From Chordibacter forsetii (lineage in GTDB: Bacteria > Verrucomicrobiota > Verrucomicrobiia > Opitutales > Seribacteraceae), in the NCBI RefSeq assembly GCF_964187505.1, contig NZ_CAXLML010000004.1, positions 1 to 13,681 on the forward strand: a stretch of 13,681 nucleotides of DNA, in the 5' to 3' direction. The notes beneath the pieces are model-generated. The model was given only the letters and a program-made list of their open reading frames with translations, was not told the origin of the DNA and did not search any database. Within the stretch, counting starts at the first letter, position 1, and each line of letters starts with the position of its first letter. This document shows positions 1 through 7,334 of this stretch, in pieces. The position numbers and the translations under genes are program-made.

Positions 1-722
1 ATCACAGTATCGAGATCGACCACGCAGAGACCCACACCGGTGGTCTCATGCAATAGCACATTGTTGAGCTTGGTATCGTTGTGCACCGTACGGGTGGGAA
101 AATTGGCATAACGGATGAGGGTGGCAAGGTGTTCATTTTCCTTGGCAAAAGAAATGAGGTCGGCCACCTCGGAGGCACGCTGGCAGAGATCCGCTTCCAC
201 TGCCCGAAGAAAAGCATGGTAGCGGGATTCGGTGTTATGAAAGTCGGGAATAGTCTCGATGAGCGGATCGCCCGGGATGTCTCGTAATTGATACTGGAAA
301 TCGCCAAAGGCACGGGCAGCCTCATAGGCATGTTCGCGGGACTGAGGGACTTCGAGGGACAGACCGTTAGGCACATATTCGGTGACCCGCCAGTAATTTC
401 CCTCTTCCCCGATTATGTAACTTGAACCGTCCAATGCGGGCACAAGAACAAGAGTGTTAAGAGTGGTCTGCCCATCGGTGTTTTTTTGGGAAAGGTGCCG
501 GGTGACCCGGGCAAAATTATCCATCAGGGAGACGGGATCCTTGAACACATCGTGATTGATCCGCTGGAGGGTGTAGGAGTGCCCACAGTCAGTAATCAAT
601 AAGAAGGTATCGTTTACATTTCCGTTCCCAAAGGGTTCGGCAGATGTGGCAGTTCCATCCAGTTGAAAACGGGATGCTAGCACAAGCAGTTGGCTAATGG
701 ATAAATCTTTCAATCCACACAT
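1..722 (-). CDS. APH-family sugar kinase (NahK-like), C-terminus cut by window edge
   Basis: Reading the minus strand from ATG at 722 gives 240 codons open to the window edge, so the C-terminal lobe is missing. The protein has the aminoglycoside phosphotransferase/choline kinase fold signature: a glycine-rich N-lobe loop (GNGNVNDTF, residues 32-40), the catalytic loop HNDTKLNN (residues 214-221, Brenner motif HxDxxxxN with D216 as likely base), and the metal-binding DLDT (D236, D238). HNDTKLNN followed by VVDLDT is the form I associate with N-acetylhexosamine 1-kinases (NahK) rather than antibiotic kinases, so the likely substrate is a free (amino) sugar phosphorylated in the cytoplasm. This substrate call is an inference. 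The frame stays open upstream of the ATG, so a TTG six bases earlier cannot be excluded. It diverges from the sulfatase gene, and the pair may serve the same glycan-use pathway. Confidence 0.8.
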   Translation of the reverse strand, partial: MCGLKDLSISQLLVLASRFQLDGTATSAEPFGNGNVNDTFLLITDCGHSYTLQRINHDVFKDPVSLMDNFARVTRHLSQKNTDGQTTLNTLVLVPALDGSSYIIGEEGNYWRVTEYVPNGLSLEVPQSREHAYEAARAFGDFQYQLRDIPGDPLIETIPDFHNTESRYHAFLRAVEADLCQRASEVADLISFAKENEHLATLIRYANFPTRTVHNDTKLNNVLLHETTGVGLCVVDLDTV

Positions 723-748
723 CGTCAAAATTTTGTCAGATGGGTCAA

Positions 749-769
749 CGAGAGAAAATTTTAATCTCG
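749..769. promoter_or_regulatory. Candidate operator in the kinase/sulfatase divergent spacer
   Basis: The 95-bp spacer between the divergent starts at 722 and 818 must hold both promoters. It contains an interrupted dyad, CGAGA-N11-TCTCG, whose spacer includes the self-complementary AAAATTTT. A second short palindrome, CAAAATTTTG, lies at 726-735 next to the kinase start. Both are short and AT-rich and could be chance. I see no convincing -35/-10 pair, so this is only a possible site for a shared regulator. Confidence 0.2.
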
Positions 770-817
770 ATTTATTTGATTGATTTGCGTGTCCCAAAAA
801 AGGTTTACTTATCCTCG

Positions 818-2320
818 ATGCAAAAGCCCATTCTTGTCCTACTCTTCCTTCTTCCTTTCCTAGGAATCGCCAAGCGTCCGAATATTATTTTCATCCTGAC
901 TGACGACCAGGGGTATGGAGATGTAAATGCCCATGGGCATCCGTATTTAAAGACTCCGCACACCAATAAGTTGCGAGAGGAAAGTGTGAGCTTTGATAAT
1001 TTTTATGTCAGTCCTTCCTGCTCGCCCACACGGGCTGCCCTGCTTAGTGGAATGCATGAGTTCCGCACCGGGGTAACCCACACCATTCCACCGCGCCAGC
1101 AACTGGACGAGAAAGTAGTCTGCTTTCCTGAGCTGCTAAAGAAGAATGGATACCGCACCGGATTTGTGGGTAAGTGGCACCTTGGGAATTCACCTGGCCC
1201 CAGCGGTCAGGGATTTGACTGGTGCTCCACCAACCAGGCCGGACCAAACGCTCATTTCGACGCCGTTTTCGTCCGCAACCGAAAGAGAATGGAATCCAAA
1301 GGATACCGTGAGGATGTTTTTTTTGATGAATCCATGGCCTTTATAGAGGAAGCAGGCGATGATCCTTTCTTTTGCTACCTCTGCACTTACTCTCCCCACA
1401 CCCCTTTGGCTGCTCCGGAAAAATTCATTAAACCATTCCGTGATGCCGGACTGAATGATACTCATGCCACCTATTTAGCAATGGTGGAAAATATTGATTA
1501 CAACCTCGGCCGACTTATGAAATTCCTCAAGGATACCGGACGGGAGAAGAACACCATCGTGATCATGGTCAATGACAACGGCGTGACCGAGGGTTTAGAT
1601 GTGTACAACGCTAATATGCGCGGGTCCAAATGTTCAGCATGGGAAGGGGGCACCCGTGCCTTTTCCTTTTGGAGATGGCCAGGCAAATGGAAACCAAGAA
1701 TTATGGGCAATCTCACCGCCCATCTTGATGTTTTCCCCACGATCTGTGAACTGACAGGCACTAAGATCCCTGCAAACTTAAAACCCAAGCTGGAAGGAAA
1801 TAACCTCCTTCCCCTTCTTGATAGCAAGGGACAAGTAAAGGACTGGCAAAAAGACAGGATTCTTTTCCACCATGTTGCCCGTTGGCCAAGTGGATTTGCT
1901 GAGCACCACAAGTATGCGATGGCAGGGGTACGCCAAGGTAATTTCCTTATGCTACGCAGTCACCACTGTGGAAATCAGGACTGCCTGAAGTACATGAGCC
2001 AGTGCATGGCCCTTCAGGCAATCGAGAAAGGTCGTACAGTACATACTTACGCTTACGGTACCGCCCAGTACCACTGGGGACTGAGCCCAAAGAACAAGTG
2101 GGTGTTATTTGATGTAAAAAAAGACCCAGGGTGCAAAAATGACCTGGCAGACAAGAAACCAGGGCTGGTTATCAGCCTTGATAATGCCTACAGTAAATGG
2201 TGGGACGATACCTATCCTGAAATGATCGCGATGGGTGGTGATGCCGGCAACCCCGACGAAGGCCGGCAGGCAGCTAAGAAAAGCTCAAATTGGAAAGGCA
2301 AGACCACCGATAAAAAGTAA
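818..2320 (+). CDS. Secreted formylglycine-dependent sulfatase (family S1)
   Basis: This 500-residue protein hydrolyses sulfate esters, probably on a sulfated sugar or polysaccharide, outside the cytoplasm. I start it at ATG 818 because the next residues form a signal peptide (MQKPILVLLFLLPFLGIA); the frame is open back to an ATG at 740, which would add 26 residues that spoil the signal. Active-site parts are all visible: metal ligands D29-D30 (TDDQGYGD), the Cys-type modification motif C68-S-P-T-R72 where C68 becomes formylglycine, K119 and H121 in GKWHLG, H194 in SPHTPL, D253-N254 in VNDNG, and K271 in RGSKCSAWEGG. The tail LFDVKKDPGCKNDLAD is the usual arylsulfatase C-terminal subdomain. 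Just before it lies a cysteine-containing stretch (about residues 381-420; C384, C389, C396) that looks like an insertion. Cys-type sulfatases need an anaerobic or FGE-type maturase, which is not in this window. The substrate cannot be told from sequence. Confidence 0.93.
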   Translation: MQKPILVLLFLLPFLGIAKRPNIIFILTDDQGYGDVNAHGHPYLKTPHTNKLREESVSFDNFYVSPSCSPTRAALLSGMHEFRTGVTHTIPPRQQLDEKVVCFPELLKKNGYRTGFVGKWHLGNSPGPSGQGFDWCSTNQAGPNAHFDAVFVRNRKRMESKGYREDVFFDESMAFIEEAGDDPFFCYLCTYSPHTPLAAPEKFIKPFRDAGLNDTHATYLAMVENIDYNLGRLMKFLKDTGREKNTIVIMVNDNGVTEGLDVYNANMRGSKCSAWEGGTRAFSFWRWPGKWKPRIMGNLTAHLDVFPTICELTGTKIPANLKPKLEGNNLLPLLDSKGQVKDWQKDRILFHHVARWPSGFAEHHKYAMAGVRQGNFLMLRSHHCGNQDCLKYMSQCMALQAIEKGRTVHTYAYGTAQYHWGLSPKNKWVLFDVKKDPGCKNDLADKKPGLVISLDNAYSKWWDDTYPEMIAMGGDAGNPDEGRQAAKKSSNWKGKTTDKK

Positions 2321-2342
2321 GGACCCCGGTACCAGTATCGCT

Positions 2343-3665
2343 TTACAGCGGGGAAGATTTTTGGGCCGAGCGGCGGAGGGATTTCCATTTATCTAACCGT
2401 TCAGAAATAGCAGACTCGGCACCTGAAGTTTTCGGGCGGTAAAGGGTGAGAGGTTTTTCGAGGTATTCCTGACCGGATATATTCTCGGGGAATTCATGGC
2501 TGTTTAAGTAACCCTCCTCCCCTTCTTCACGGTCCTCACGATTCCGGCCATGGCGGTCGCGGACCGAGGAGGGTACGGACTGGGCGGGTCGTTCCCGCAG
2601 GGCACGCTTGGCTTCCCCAATGGCAAGGGTGACGCTGTTGCTCTTTGGGCATGTGGCAAGAAAGAGGGTAGCATGGGCGAGGTTAAGTTCGCACTCAGGC
2701 AAACCAATGGTTTCGCACGCCCGAAAGGCTGCATCGGCCATCAACAAGGCACGAGAATCGGCCAAGCCCACATCCTCCGAGGCAAATATGACTAGTCTAC
2801 GGGCAATGAATCGTGGGTCCTCTCCGCCCGCCAACATTTTGGCTAGCCAATAAATAGCGGCATCAGGGTCGTTTCCTCTCATGCTCTTAATCAAAGCGGA
2901 TGCAGTGTCGTAATGCTCATCCTCATCGCGATCATAACGAACCCCGCGTTCACCTGCAAAGAGAGCAATTTGTTCCTCTCCAATCGTTGCTCCTTCCGGT
3001 AACCCCTCCACGATGGTTTCCAATAAATTATATGCCCGCCTCATGTCCCCTCCGGCAAAGAGAGCCAAACTGGCAAGGGTTCCCTCTTCAGCAGAACATT
3101 GACGATCGCCTAAGCCACGCGCCCTATCCGTAAGGCAGAAATGAAGAGCCTGTTCGATGATTTCCTCATCCAGAGACTTAAGAGAAAACAAGTGCGATCG
3201 ACTGAGCAAGGGATCGATCACATAGTATCTTGGATTGTGAGTCGTCGCACCAATTAGCCGAACCTCCCCGGATTCGATATCAGGTAACAGCAGATCTTGT
3301 TGGGATTTATTGAATCGATGAATCTCATCCACGAAAAGGTAGCAGGTTTCAGCACCGTGATACTTTGCAAGCTTCAAGGTCTCGCGTAATTCTGCAACAT
3401 TGGAGGTAACTGCATTTACTTTGAGCAGTTTACACGATCCTTCCATTGCAATCACAGTGGCCAAACTAGTTTTGCCTGTACCTGGCGGACCGGCAAAGAT
3501 CAAATTCCCTACCCGGTTTTCACGAATCAATTTGGGAAGCAGGCATCCATTACCCAACAAATGATCCTGTCCAATTACTTCATTTAGTGAATGCGGACGC
3601 ATGCGTTCCGCCAGGGGTCTAATTGCCCCCCCTTTAGTTGCTGATTGTCCGAGGGGAAAATCCAT
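2343..3665 (-). CDS. rarA: Replication-associated recombination AAA+ ATPase RarA/MgsA
   Basis: This 440-residue homotetrameric AAA+ ATPase of the clamp-loader-related WHIP/MgsA family acts in the cytoplasm at stalled replication forks. Visible motifs (numbered from the chosen start): the N-terminal RPLAERMRP signature at about 16-24; Walker A GPPGTGKT (59-66); Walker B LFVDE (110-114) followed by HRFNKSQQD; sensor 1 IGATTHNP (about 138-145); an arginine finger in LLSRS; sensor 2 GDMRRAYNLLE; and the family C-terminal domain with IYWLAKMLAGGEDPRFIARRL and the end motifs GYLNSHEFPENISGQEYL. I chose the ATG at 3665 because it gives the family's usual length and N-terminus. Longer forms starting at 3683 or 3695 would add a non-conserved leader. 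It converges on the sulfatase with only 22 bases between stops, and it diverges from the first amt gene. Confidence 0.95.
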   Translation of the reverse strand: MDFPLGQSATKGGAIRPLAERMRPHSLNEVIGQDHLLGNGCLLPKLIRENRVGNLIFAGPPGTGKTSLATVIAMEGSCKLLKVNAVTSNVAELRETLKLAKYHGAETCYLFVDEIHRFNKSQQDLLLPDIESGEVRLIGATTHNPRYYVIDPLLSRSHLFSLKSLDEEIIEQALHFCLTDRARGLGDRQCSAEEGTLASLALFAGGDMRRAYNLLETIVEGLPEGATIGEEQIALFAGERGVRYDRDEDEHYDTASALIKSMRGNDPDAAIYWLAKMLAGGEDPRFIARRLVIFASEDVGLADSRALLMADAAFRACETIGLPECELNLAHATLFLATCPKSNSVTLAIGEAKRALRERPAQSVPSSVRDRHGRNREDREEGEEGYLNSHEFPENISGQEYLEKPLTLYRPKTSGAESAISERLDKWKSLRRSAQKSSPL

Positions 3666-3765
3666 GGTGCCGTCGTGTTGCATTACCTGAACCATCCAAA
3701 CACTTTGAAGAGCTTGGGGCAAGCCAATGGAATGACCTACTACAGGGGATCAACAAATATTCAAA

Positions 3766-3786
3766 TTTAGTTGATCACAAACTAAA
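3766..3786. promoter_or_regulatory. Dyad upstream of the sigma-54 promoter (candidate NtrC-type enhancer site)
   Basis: A perfect 7-bp inverted repeat, TTTAGTT-N7-AACTAAA, has its centre near 3776. That is about 93 bases before the start point predicted from the sigma-54 promoter at 3843, within the range where bacterial enhancer-binding proteins sit. It does not match the enterobacterial NtrC consensus, so the binding protein is unknown. The role is inferred from position and symmetry only. Confidence 0.35.
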
Positions 3787-3842
3787 CATTTGGATGGGTT
3801 CGGTAGTAAAATTTTCGACCACATTCAGGGGTTAGTCAATTT

Positions 3843-3860
3843 TGGCACGCCATCTGCAAT
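3843..3860 (+). promoter_or_regulatory. Sigma-54 (RpoN) promoter for amt-glnK module 1
   Basis: The sequence TGGCACGCCATCTGCAAT matches the sigma-54 consensus TGGCACG-N4-TTGCA at all positions except the first T of the -12 box. The invariant GG (3844-3845) and GC (3856-3857) are exactly 12 bases apart, the required spacing. Transcription would start near 3869, leaving a leader of about 50 nt before the amt start at 3919. Sigma-54 control fits an ammonium transporter/PII operon switched on by nitrogen limitation through an NtrC-like activator. Confidence 0.8.
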
Positions 3861-3918
3861 ATTGCTCTCACTAACTAACAAAAGTGTCACTAATCACTGA
3901 ATATCAATAATTAATAAA

Positions 3919-5322
3919 ATGAAATCTAAATCCCTACAGTTATTATGTATAGGTACATCTCCCTGGAAGTTTCTTCTTTTGGCGATCATACTTGCATTCT
4001 CAAACGCCGTGCCCGCCCATGCGGATGATCACGAAGAAACGCCAGCCGCTGAGGAAGAAGCCGGTCCAGTCGACGACTACCTGGAACTGTTGGAGGCACA
4101 GGGTGAATATGCACCTGCCTATGACTTTTTCACGACCTCCATGTTATGGACTGTAATTGCGGCAGCTCTTGTGTTTTTAATGCACTTGGGTTTTGCCACT
4201 TTGGAGTCTGGCCTTTGTCAAAAAAAGAACACTGTAAATATCCTGTTTAAAAATGTGTTTATAATCTCAATTGGCGTTCTGACCTATGCCTTTTTCGGAT
4301 TCAATACCCATTACCCAGGAGATTTCAATGGTTGGTTTAGCTGGGGCGGAATGATTGGCGACCTCAACGCCGACGGTGGATCTACATGGGGATATGGTGG
4401 CCTCGGTTTAGCCATGACAGGGTTTGGTGATTTTATCTTCCAAGCTATGTTTGCTGCGACCGGAGCAACTATCGTTTCTGGTGCAGTTGCCGAACGGGTA
4501 AAGCTTTCTGCTTTTATGATCTTTGCAGTTCTTTTCGTAGGTGTTGCTTATCCTGTTGCAGGTTCTTGGCACTGGGGCGGTGGAGTCTTGGCTGATATTG
4601 GATTCAAAGATTTTGCTGGTTCAACGGTCGTCCACGCTTTTGGTGGTTTTGGTGCCCTGGCCTGTGTGATGGTTCTTGGACCTCGTCGTGGAAAATATAC
4701 TGAAAATGGCATCAAGCCCATACCTGCACACAACTTCCCGCTTGCGGCTATTGGAGTATTTCTACTGATGTTTGGCTGGTACGGATTCAATGGTGGTTCA
4801 GTGTTGTCTGCAGAACCAGGTGCGTTGGGATTGGTATTTACCACCACCACCCTGGCTGCATGTGCAGGTGCGCTTGGTGCAATGTTTACTTCTTGGTTCG
4901 CCCTGAAAAAGCCTGATCTGTCCATGGCCCTTAACGGCATTTTGGCCGGCCTAGTAGGAATAACAGCCAATGCAGATGTTGTTTCTGTAGGCAGTGCCAT
5001 ACTGATAGGTTTAATTGCTGGAATCATTGTTGTCTTTGCGATCACCTTTTTTGACAAATCCAAAATTGACGATCCAGTCGGTGCAATCTCCGTGCACGGG
5101 GTATGTGGGATCTGGGGAACACTGGCTGTTGCCATATTTGCGGACGGGTTTGACTTCATGGTACAACTCAAGGGTGCCTTGTTGGTGAGCATATTTGCCT
5201 TTGTCTTTGCTTATATCGTATTTACGGTATTAAAAGCTATTATGGGAGTCCGTGTTAGCGAGGAAGAAGAAGATCGTGGGCTTGACATTACTGAGCATGG
5301 TCAAGAAGCCTACACAAACTAA
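3919..5322 (+). CDS. amt: Ammonium transporter Amt, module 1 (non-AmtB-type)
   Basis: A 467-residue Amt/Rh-family ammonium channel, expected to form an inner-membrane trimer with 11 spans per subunit after signal cleavage. Residues 1-35 look like a signal peptide ending VPAHA, followed by an unusually acidic periplasmic segment (about 36-65). Transport residues are present: D231 in KDFAG, the twin-histidine pair H239 (TVVHAFGG) and H393 (SVHGVCGIWG), and the pore motif GWYGFNGGS (286-294). The first helices read FATLESGLCQKKNTVNILFKN, the LESGL..KKNTVNIL type rather than the YGGLV..KNVLS type of E. coli AmtB. The cytoplasmic tail (VRVSEEEEDRGLDITEHG) has the conserved motif that docks GlnK. 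It is followed 48 bases later by glnK and is driven by the sigma-54 promoter at 3843. The start ATG lacks a Shine-Dalgarno sequence but is fixed by the signal peptide. Confidence 0.95.
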   Translation: MKSKSLQLLCIGTSPWKFLLLAIILAFSNAVPAHADDHEETPAAEEEAGPVDDYLELLEAQGEYAPAYDFFTTSMLWTVIAAALVFLMHLGFATLESGLCQKKNTVNILFKNVFIISIGVLTYAFFGFNTHYPGDFNGWFSWGGMIGDLNADGGSTWGYGGLGLAMTGFGDFIFQAMFAATGATIVSGAVAERVKLSAFMIFAVLFVGVAYPVAGSWHWGGGVLADIGFKDFAGSTVVHAFGGFGALACVMVLGPRRGKYTENGIKPIPAHNFPLAAIGVFLLMFGWYGFNGGSVLSAEPGALGLVFTTTTLAACAGALGAMFTSWFALKKPDLSMALNGILAGLVGITANADVVSVGSAILIGLIAGIIVVFAITFFDKSKIDDPVGAISVHGVCGIWGTLAVAIFADGFDFMVQLKGALLVSIFAFVFAYIVFTVLKAIMGVRVSEEEEDRGLDITEHGQEAYTN

Positions 5323-5370
5323 TAAGTCGATTCTACCTAAGACTCATTAATCAAAAACAAAAGAATTATC

Positions 5371-5709
5371 ATGAAATTAATCAAAGCAGTCATCAAGCCG
5401 TTCAAGCTTGAAGAAGTTAAGGATGCCTTGTCCGAAATCGGAGTTGAAGGCATGACCGTATCTGAGGTCAAAGGATTTGGCCGACAAAAGGGACATACTG
5501 AAATATACCGAGGTAGCGAATACACCGTCGATTTTTTGCCGAAAGTTAAAATCGAAATCGGAGTGGCAGATGACCTGACAGATAAAGTAGTCGATGCGAT
5601 CGTAGGAGCCGCACAAACTGGGAAAATTGGAGATGGTAAAATCTTCATTCTACCCATGGAAGAATGCGTACGCATCCGAACAGGAGAAAAAGGAGACGAA
5701 GCTCTCTAA
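5371..5709 (+). CDS. glnK: PII signal protein GlnK, module 1
   Basis: A 112-residue PII protein, the standard length. It acts as a cytoplasmic trimer that binds ATP/ADP and 2-oxoglutarate and plugs the Amt pore when nitrogen is plentiful. The T-loop is complete (about residues 37-55), with Tyr51 in RGSEYTVDF, the residue uridylylated by GlnD in proteobacteria. The B-loop is at TGKIGDGKIF (about 83-92) and the C-loop at VRIRTGEKG (about 99-107). The stand-alone gene directly behind amt marks it as GlnK rather than GlnB. There is no Shine-Dalgarno; the ATG at 5371 gives the invariant MKLIKAVIKPFKL start. It ends before two tandem hairpin terminators. It differs from the second GlnK at 27 of 112 positions by hand count. 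Confidence 0.96.
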   Translation: MKLIKAVIKPFKLEEVKDALSEIGVEGMTVSEVKGFGRQKGHTEIYRGSEYTVDFLPKVKIEIGVADDLTDKVVDAIVGAAQTGKIGDGKIFILPMEECVRIRTGEKGDEAL

Positions 5710-5728
5710 TTTCTCGAATCCTTACGGG

Positions 5729-5762
5729 CAATAAGGAATTAATTATCCTTATTGTTTCTTTT
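5729..5762 (+). terminator. First intrinsic terminator after glnK1
   Basis: CAATAAGGA (5729-5737) pairs perfectly with TCCTTATTG (5746-5754) around an 8-nt loop (ATTAATTA). A T-rich run (TTTCTTTTT) follows the stem. The stem is AT-rich, so termination here may be only partial. Confidence 0.55.
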
Positions 5763-5769
5763 TAACCTT

Positions 5770-5800
5770 AGCCCGGTTCCTTTGTGAACCGGGCTTTTTT
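5770..5800 (+). terminator. Second, strong intrinsic terminator after glnK1
   Basis: AGCCCGGTTC (5770-5779) pairs perfectly with GAACCGGGCT (5786-5795) across a 6-nt loop and runs into six T residues. It is a textbook Rho-independent terminator separating the two amt-glnK modules, so the second module needs its own promoter. Confidence 0.9.
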
Positions 5801-5818
5801 GTGTTTTGGCGGGAAAAA

Positions 5819-5872
5819 ATATGAAAAGTTTTCATATAAAAATTATATTTGCTCATTATGTGAAAATTTTTC
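5819..5872. promoter_or_regulatory. Candidate double operator upstream of amt-glnK module 2
   Basis: A perfect 19-bp palindrome, ATATGAAAA-G-TTTTCATAT, lies at 5819-5837. A related imperfect copy, GAAAA-T-TTTTC, lies at 5862-5872. Their centres are 39 bases apart, and the first is about 94 bases before the amt2 start. The shared TGAAAAnTTTTC core suggests one dimeric regulator binding twice. The region (5801-5921) has no sigma-54 promoter, and I see no convincing -35/-10 pair. The AT-rich composition raises the chance of a random palindrome. Confidence 0.4.
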
Positions 5873-5921
5873 TTATTAAATGCTTCTTACTATACCGCTG
5901 TAATCACGAACAAATAAAATA

Positions 5922-7295
5922 ATGATTTCCAAATACATAATCTTTCTATTTAGCATGGGTCTTTTGCCATTCTTGTCTGCTCAAGATGGACAACCAACCG
6001 AAATAGGTTCAGCGGATGCAACCATCTTGGTATCCGAAACAACACCCGCACAGGTGGTTGAGGAAGAGGCAGCATTGGACAGTGGAAACACAGCATGGAT
6101 GCTTACTGCCACTGCACTTGTTTTATTTATGACCCTGCCCGGACTGGCTCTTTTTTATGGCGGCTTGGTTCAGTCCAAAAATGTACTCTCCGTATTAATG
6201 CACTGCTTTGCCATCGCCTGTCTTGCATCAATGGTTTGGTTTGCAGTTGGCTACAGCCTCTCTTTGACTTCAGGCAGTGGCAATGAATGGATCGGGGGAA
6301 CCGAAGCCTTCTTCTTGCAACATCTGACTGCTGATTCCCTCAACGGGGATCATCCAGAAACGGTTTGGATCATGTTCCAAATGACTTTTGCGATCATCAC
6401 ACCCGCTCTTATTGTCGGTGCTTTTGTCGAGCGGATTAAATTTTCTGCAGTTCTTCTCTTTAGTGCCTTATGGCTAATCGTCGTCTATTGTCCTGTATGC
6501 TACTGGGTATGGGGTGGCGGCTGGCTTGCTGAAAAGGGAGTAATTGACTTTGCAGGTGGTATTGTGGTGCACGCAACCGCAGGTGCATCTGCCCTGACCT
6601 TGGCCGCTATGCTTGGTCGCAGGCAAGGCTTCCCCAAATCTTTAAAACCTCCGCATAACCCTGGCATGGTAATGACAGGTGCAGCTATGCTCTGGGTTGG
6701 ATGGTTTGGGTTTAATGCTGGTAGTGCTGCCGCTGCAGATACCAGTGCAGGAATGGCCATGTTGGTTACACATCTTTCAGCTGCCACTGCAAGCTTGGTT
6801 TGGATGCTTGTGGAATGGCGTAGCACCGGAAAGCCAGGACTGGTAGGAATTGTTACCGGGATGGTTGCTGGACTTGCAACCATTACTCCAGCTTCTGGAA
6901 GTGTGGGGCCACTCGGAGCAATCATCATTGGAGCATCAGCCGGAATTATCTGTTACTATGCTTGTGGCTTTATCAAAGAAAAGTTGGGCATTGACGATTC
7001 TCTTGATGTGGCTGCGGTTCACGGAGTCGGTGGAATACTCGGAACTTTAATGGTCTCTTACCTTGGTTGGAAAGGCGAGCTAGGAGGCTTAGGAATAAAT
7101 GCCGATAGCTGGAGCGATCAATTGATTGTTCAAGCCCAAGGTTGTTTGGCTGCGATTGCTCTTTCTGTTGTAGCCACTTATATCATCGTAAAAGTAATTT
7201 CAGCCCTTACCTCTGGCATCCGGGTATCCGAAGAAGATGAGACAAAGGGGCTTGACCAAGCGTCTCATGGCGAGAATGGTTATTCTCTTAGCTAA
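5922..7295 (+). CDS. amtB: Ammonium transporter Amt, module 2 (AmtB-type)
   Basis: A 457-residue Amt-family ammonium channel, again inner-membrane and trimeric. Residues 1-20 form a signal peptide (MISKYIIFLF...FLSA), followed by an acidic periplasmic leader (about 21-55). Transport residues: D209 in IDFAGG, twin histidines H217 (IVVHATAG) and H367 (AAVHGVGG), a pore motif GWFGFNAGS (260-268), and WIMFQMTFAIITPALIVGAFVERIKF around the external binding site. The first helix, LPGLALFYGGLVQSKNVLSVLMH-like, is the E. coli AmtB type and clearly differs from module 1. The cytoplasmic tail IRVSEEDETKGLDQASHGE (residues 433-451) is the GlnK-docking motif. It is followed 39 bases later by the second glnK. 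There is no Shine-Dalgarno before the ATG (leader ...caaataaaata). A start at 5922 is supported by the signal peptide. Confidence 0.95.
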   Translation: MISKYIIFLFSMGLLPFLSAQDGQPTEIGSADATILVSETTPAQVVEEEAALDSGNTAWMLTATALVLFMTLPGLALFYGGLVQSKNVLSVLMHCFAIACLASMVWFAVGYSLSLTSGSGNEWIGGTEAFFLQHLTADSLNGDHPETVWIMFQMTFAIITPALIVGAFVERIKFSAVLLFSALWLIVVYCPVCYWVWGGGWLAEKGVIDFAGGIVVHATAGASALTLAAMLGRRQGFPKSLKPPHNPGMVMTGAAMLWVGWFGFNAGSAAAADTSAGMAMLVTHLSAATASLVWMLVEWRSTGKPGLVGIVTGMVAGLATITPASGSVGPLGAIIIGASAGIICYYACGFIKEKLGIDDSLDVAAVHGVGGILGTLMVSYLGWKGELGGLGINADSWSDQLIVQAQGCLAAIALSVVATYIIVKVISALTSGIRVSEEDETKGLDQASHGENGYSLS

Positions 7296-7334
7296 TCTTA
7301 ACTACCCTCATAGTCATCTAACTTTTATACAAAT

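Noticed and set aside
2..376. Open minus-strand frame of 124 codons at the left edge
   Set aside because: It overlaps the kinase in another frame; only the frame starting at 722 carries HNDTKLNN and DLDT.
2324..2353. Possible terminator between the sulfatase and rarA (CCCCG ... CGGGG)
   Set aside because: Only 5 bp of stem around a 20-nt loop, and no T run on either strand at the right place.
4548..5192. Long minus-strand frame opposite amt1 (214 codons)
   Set aside because: It is antisense to a clear Amt protein and its translation is low-complexity, rich in Pro, Thr, Ser and Ala, as expected of a codon-bias shadow. The same applies to 6500-6928 opposite amt2.
5801..5921. Sigma-54 promoter for amt2
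   Set aside because: No GG and GC pair with 12-base spacing; the only TGGC (5807-5810) is not followed by a -12 box.
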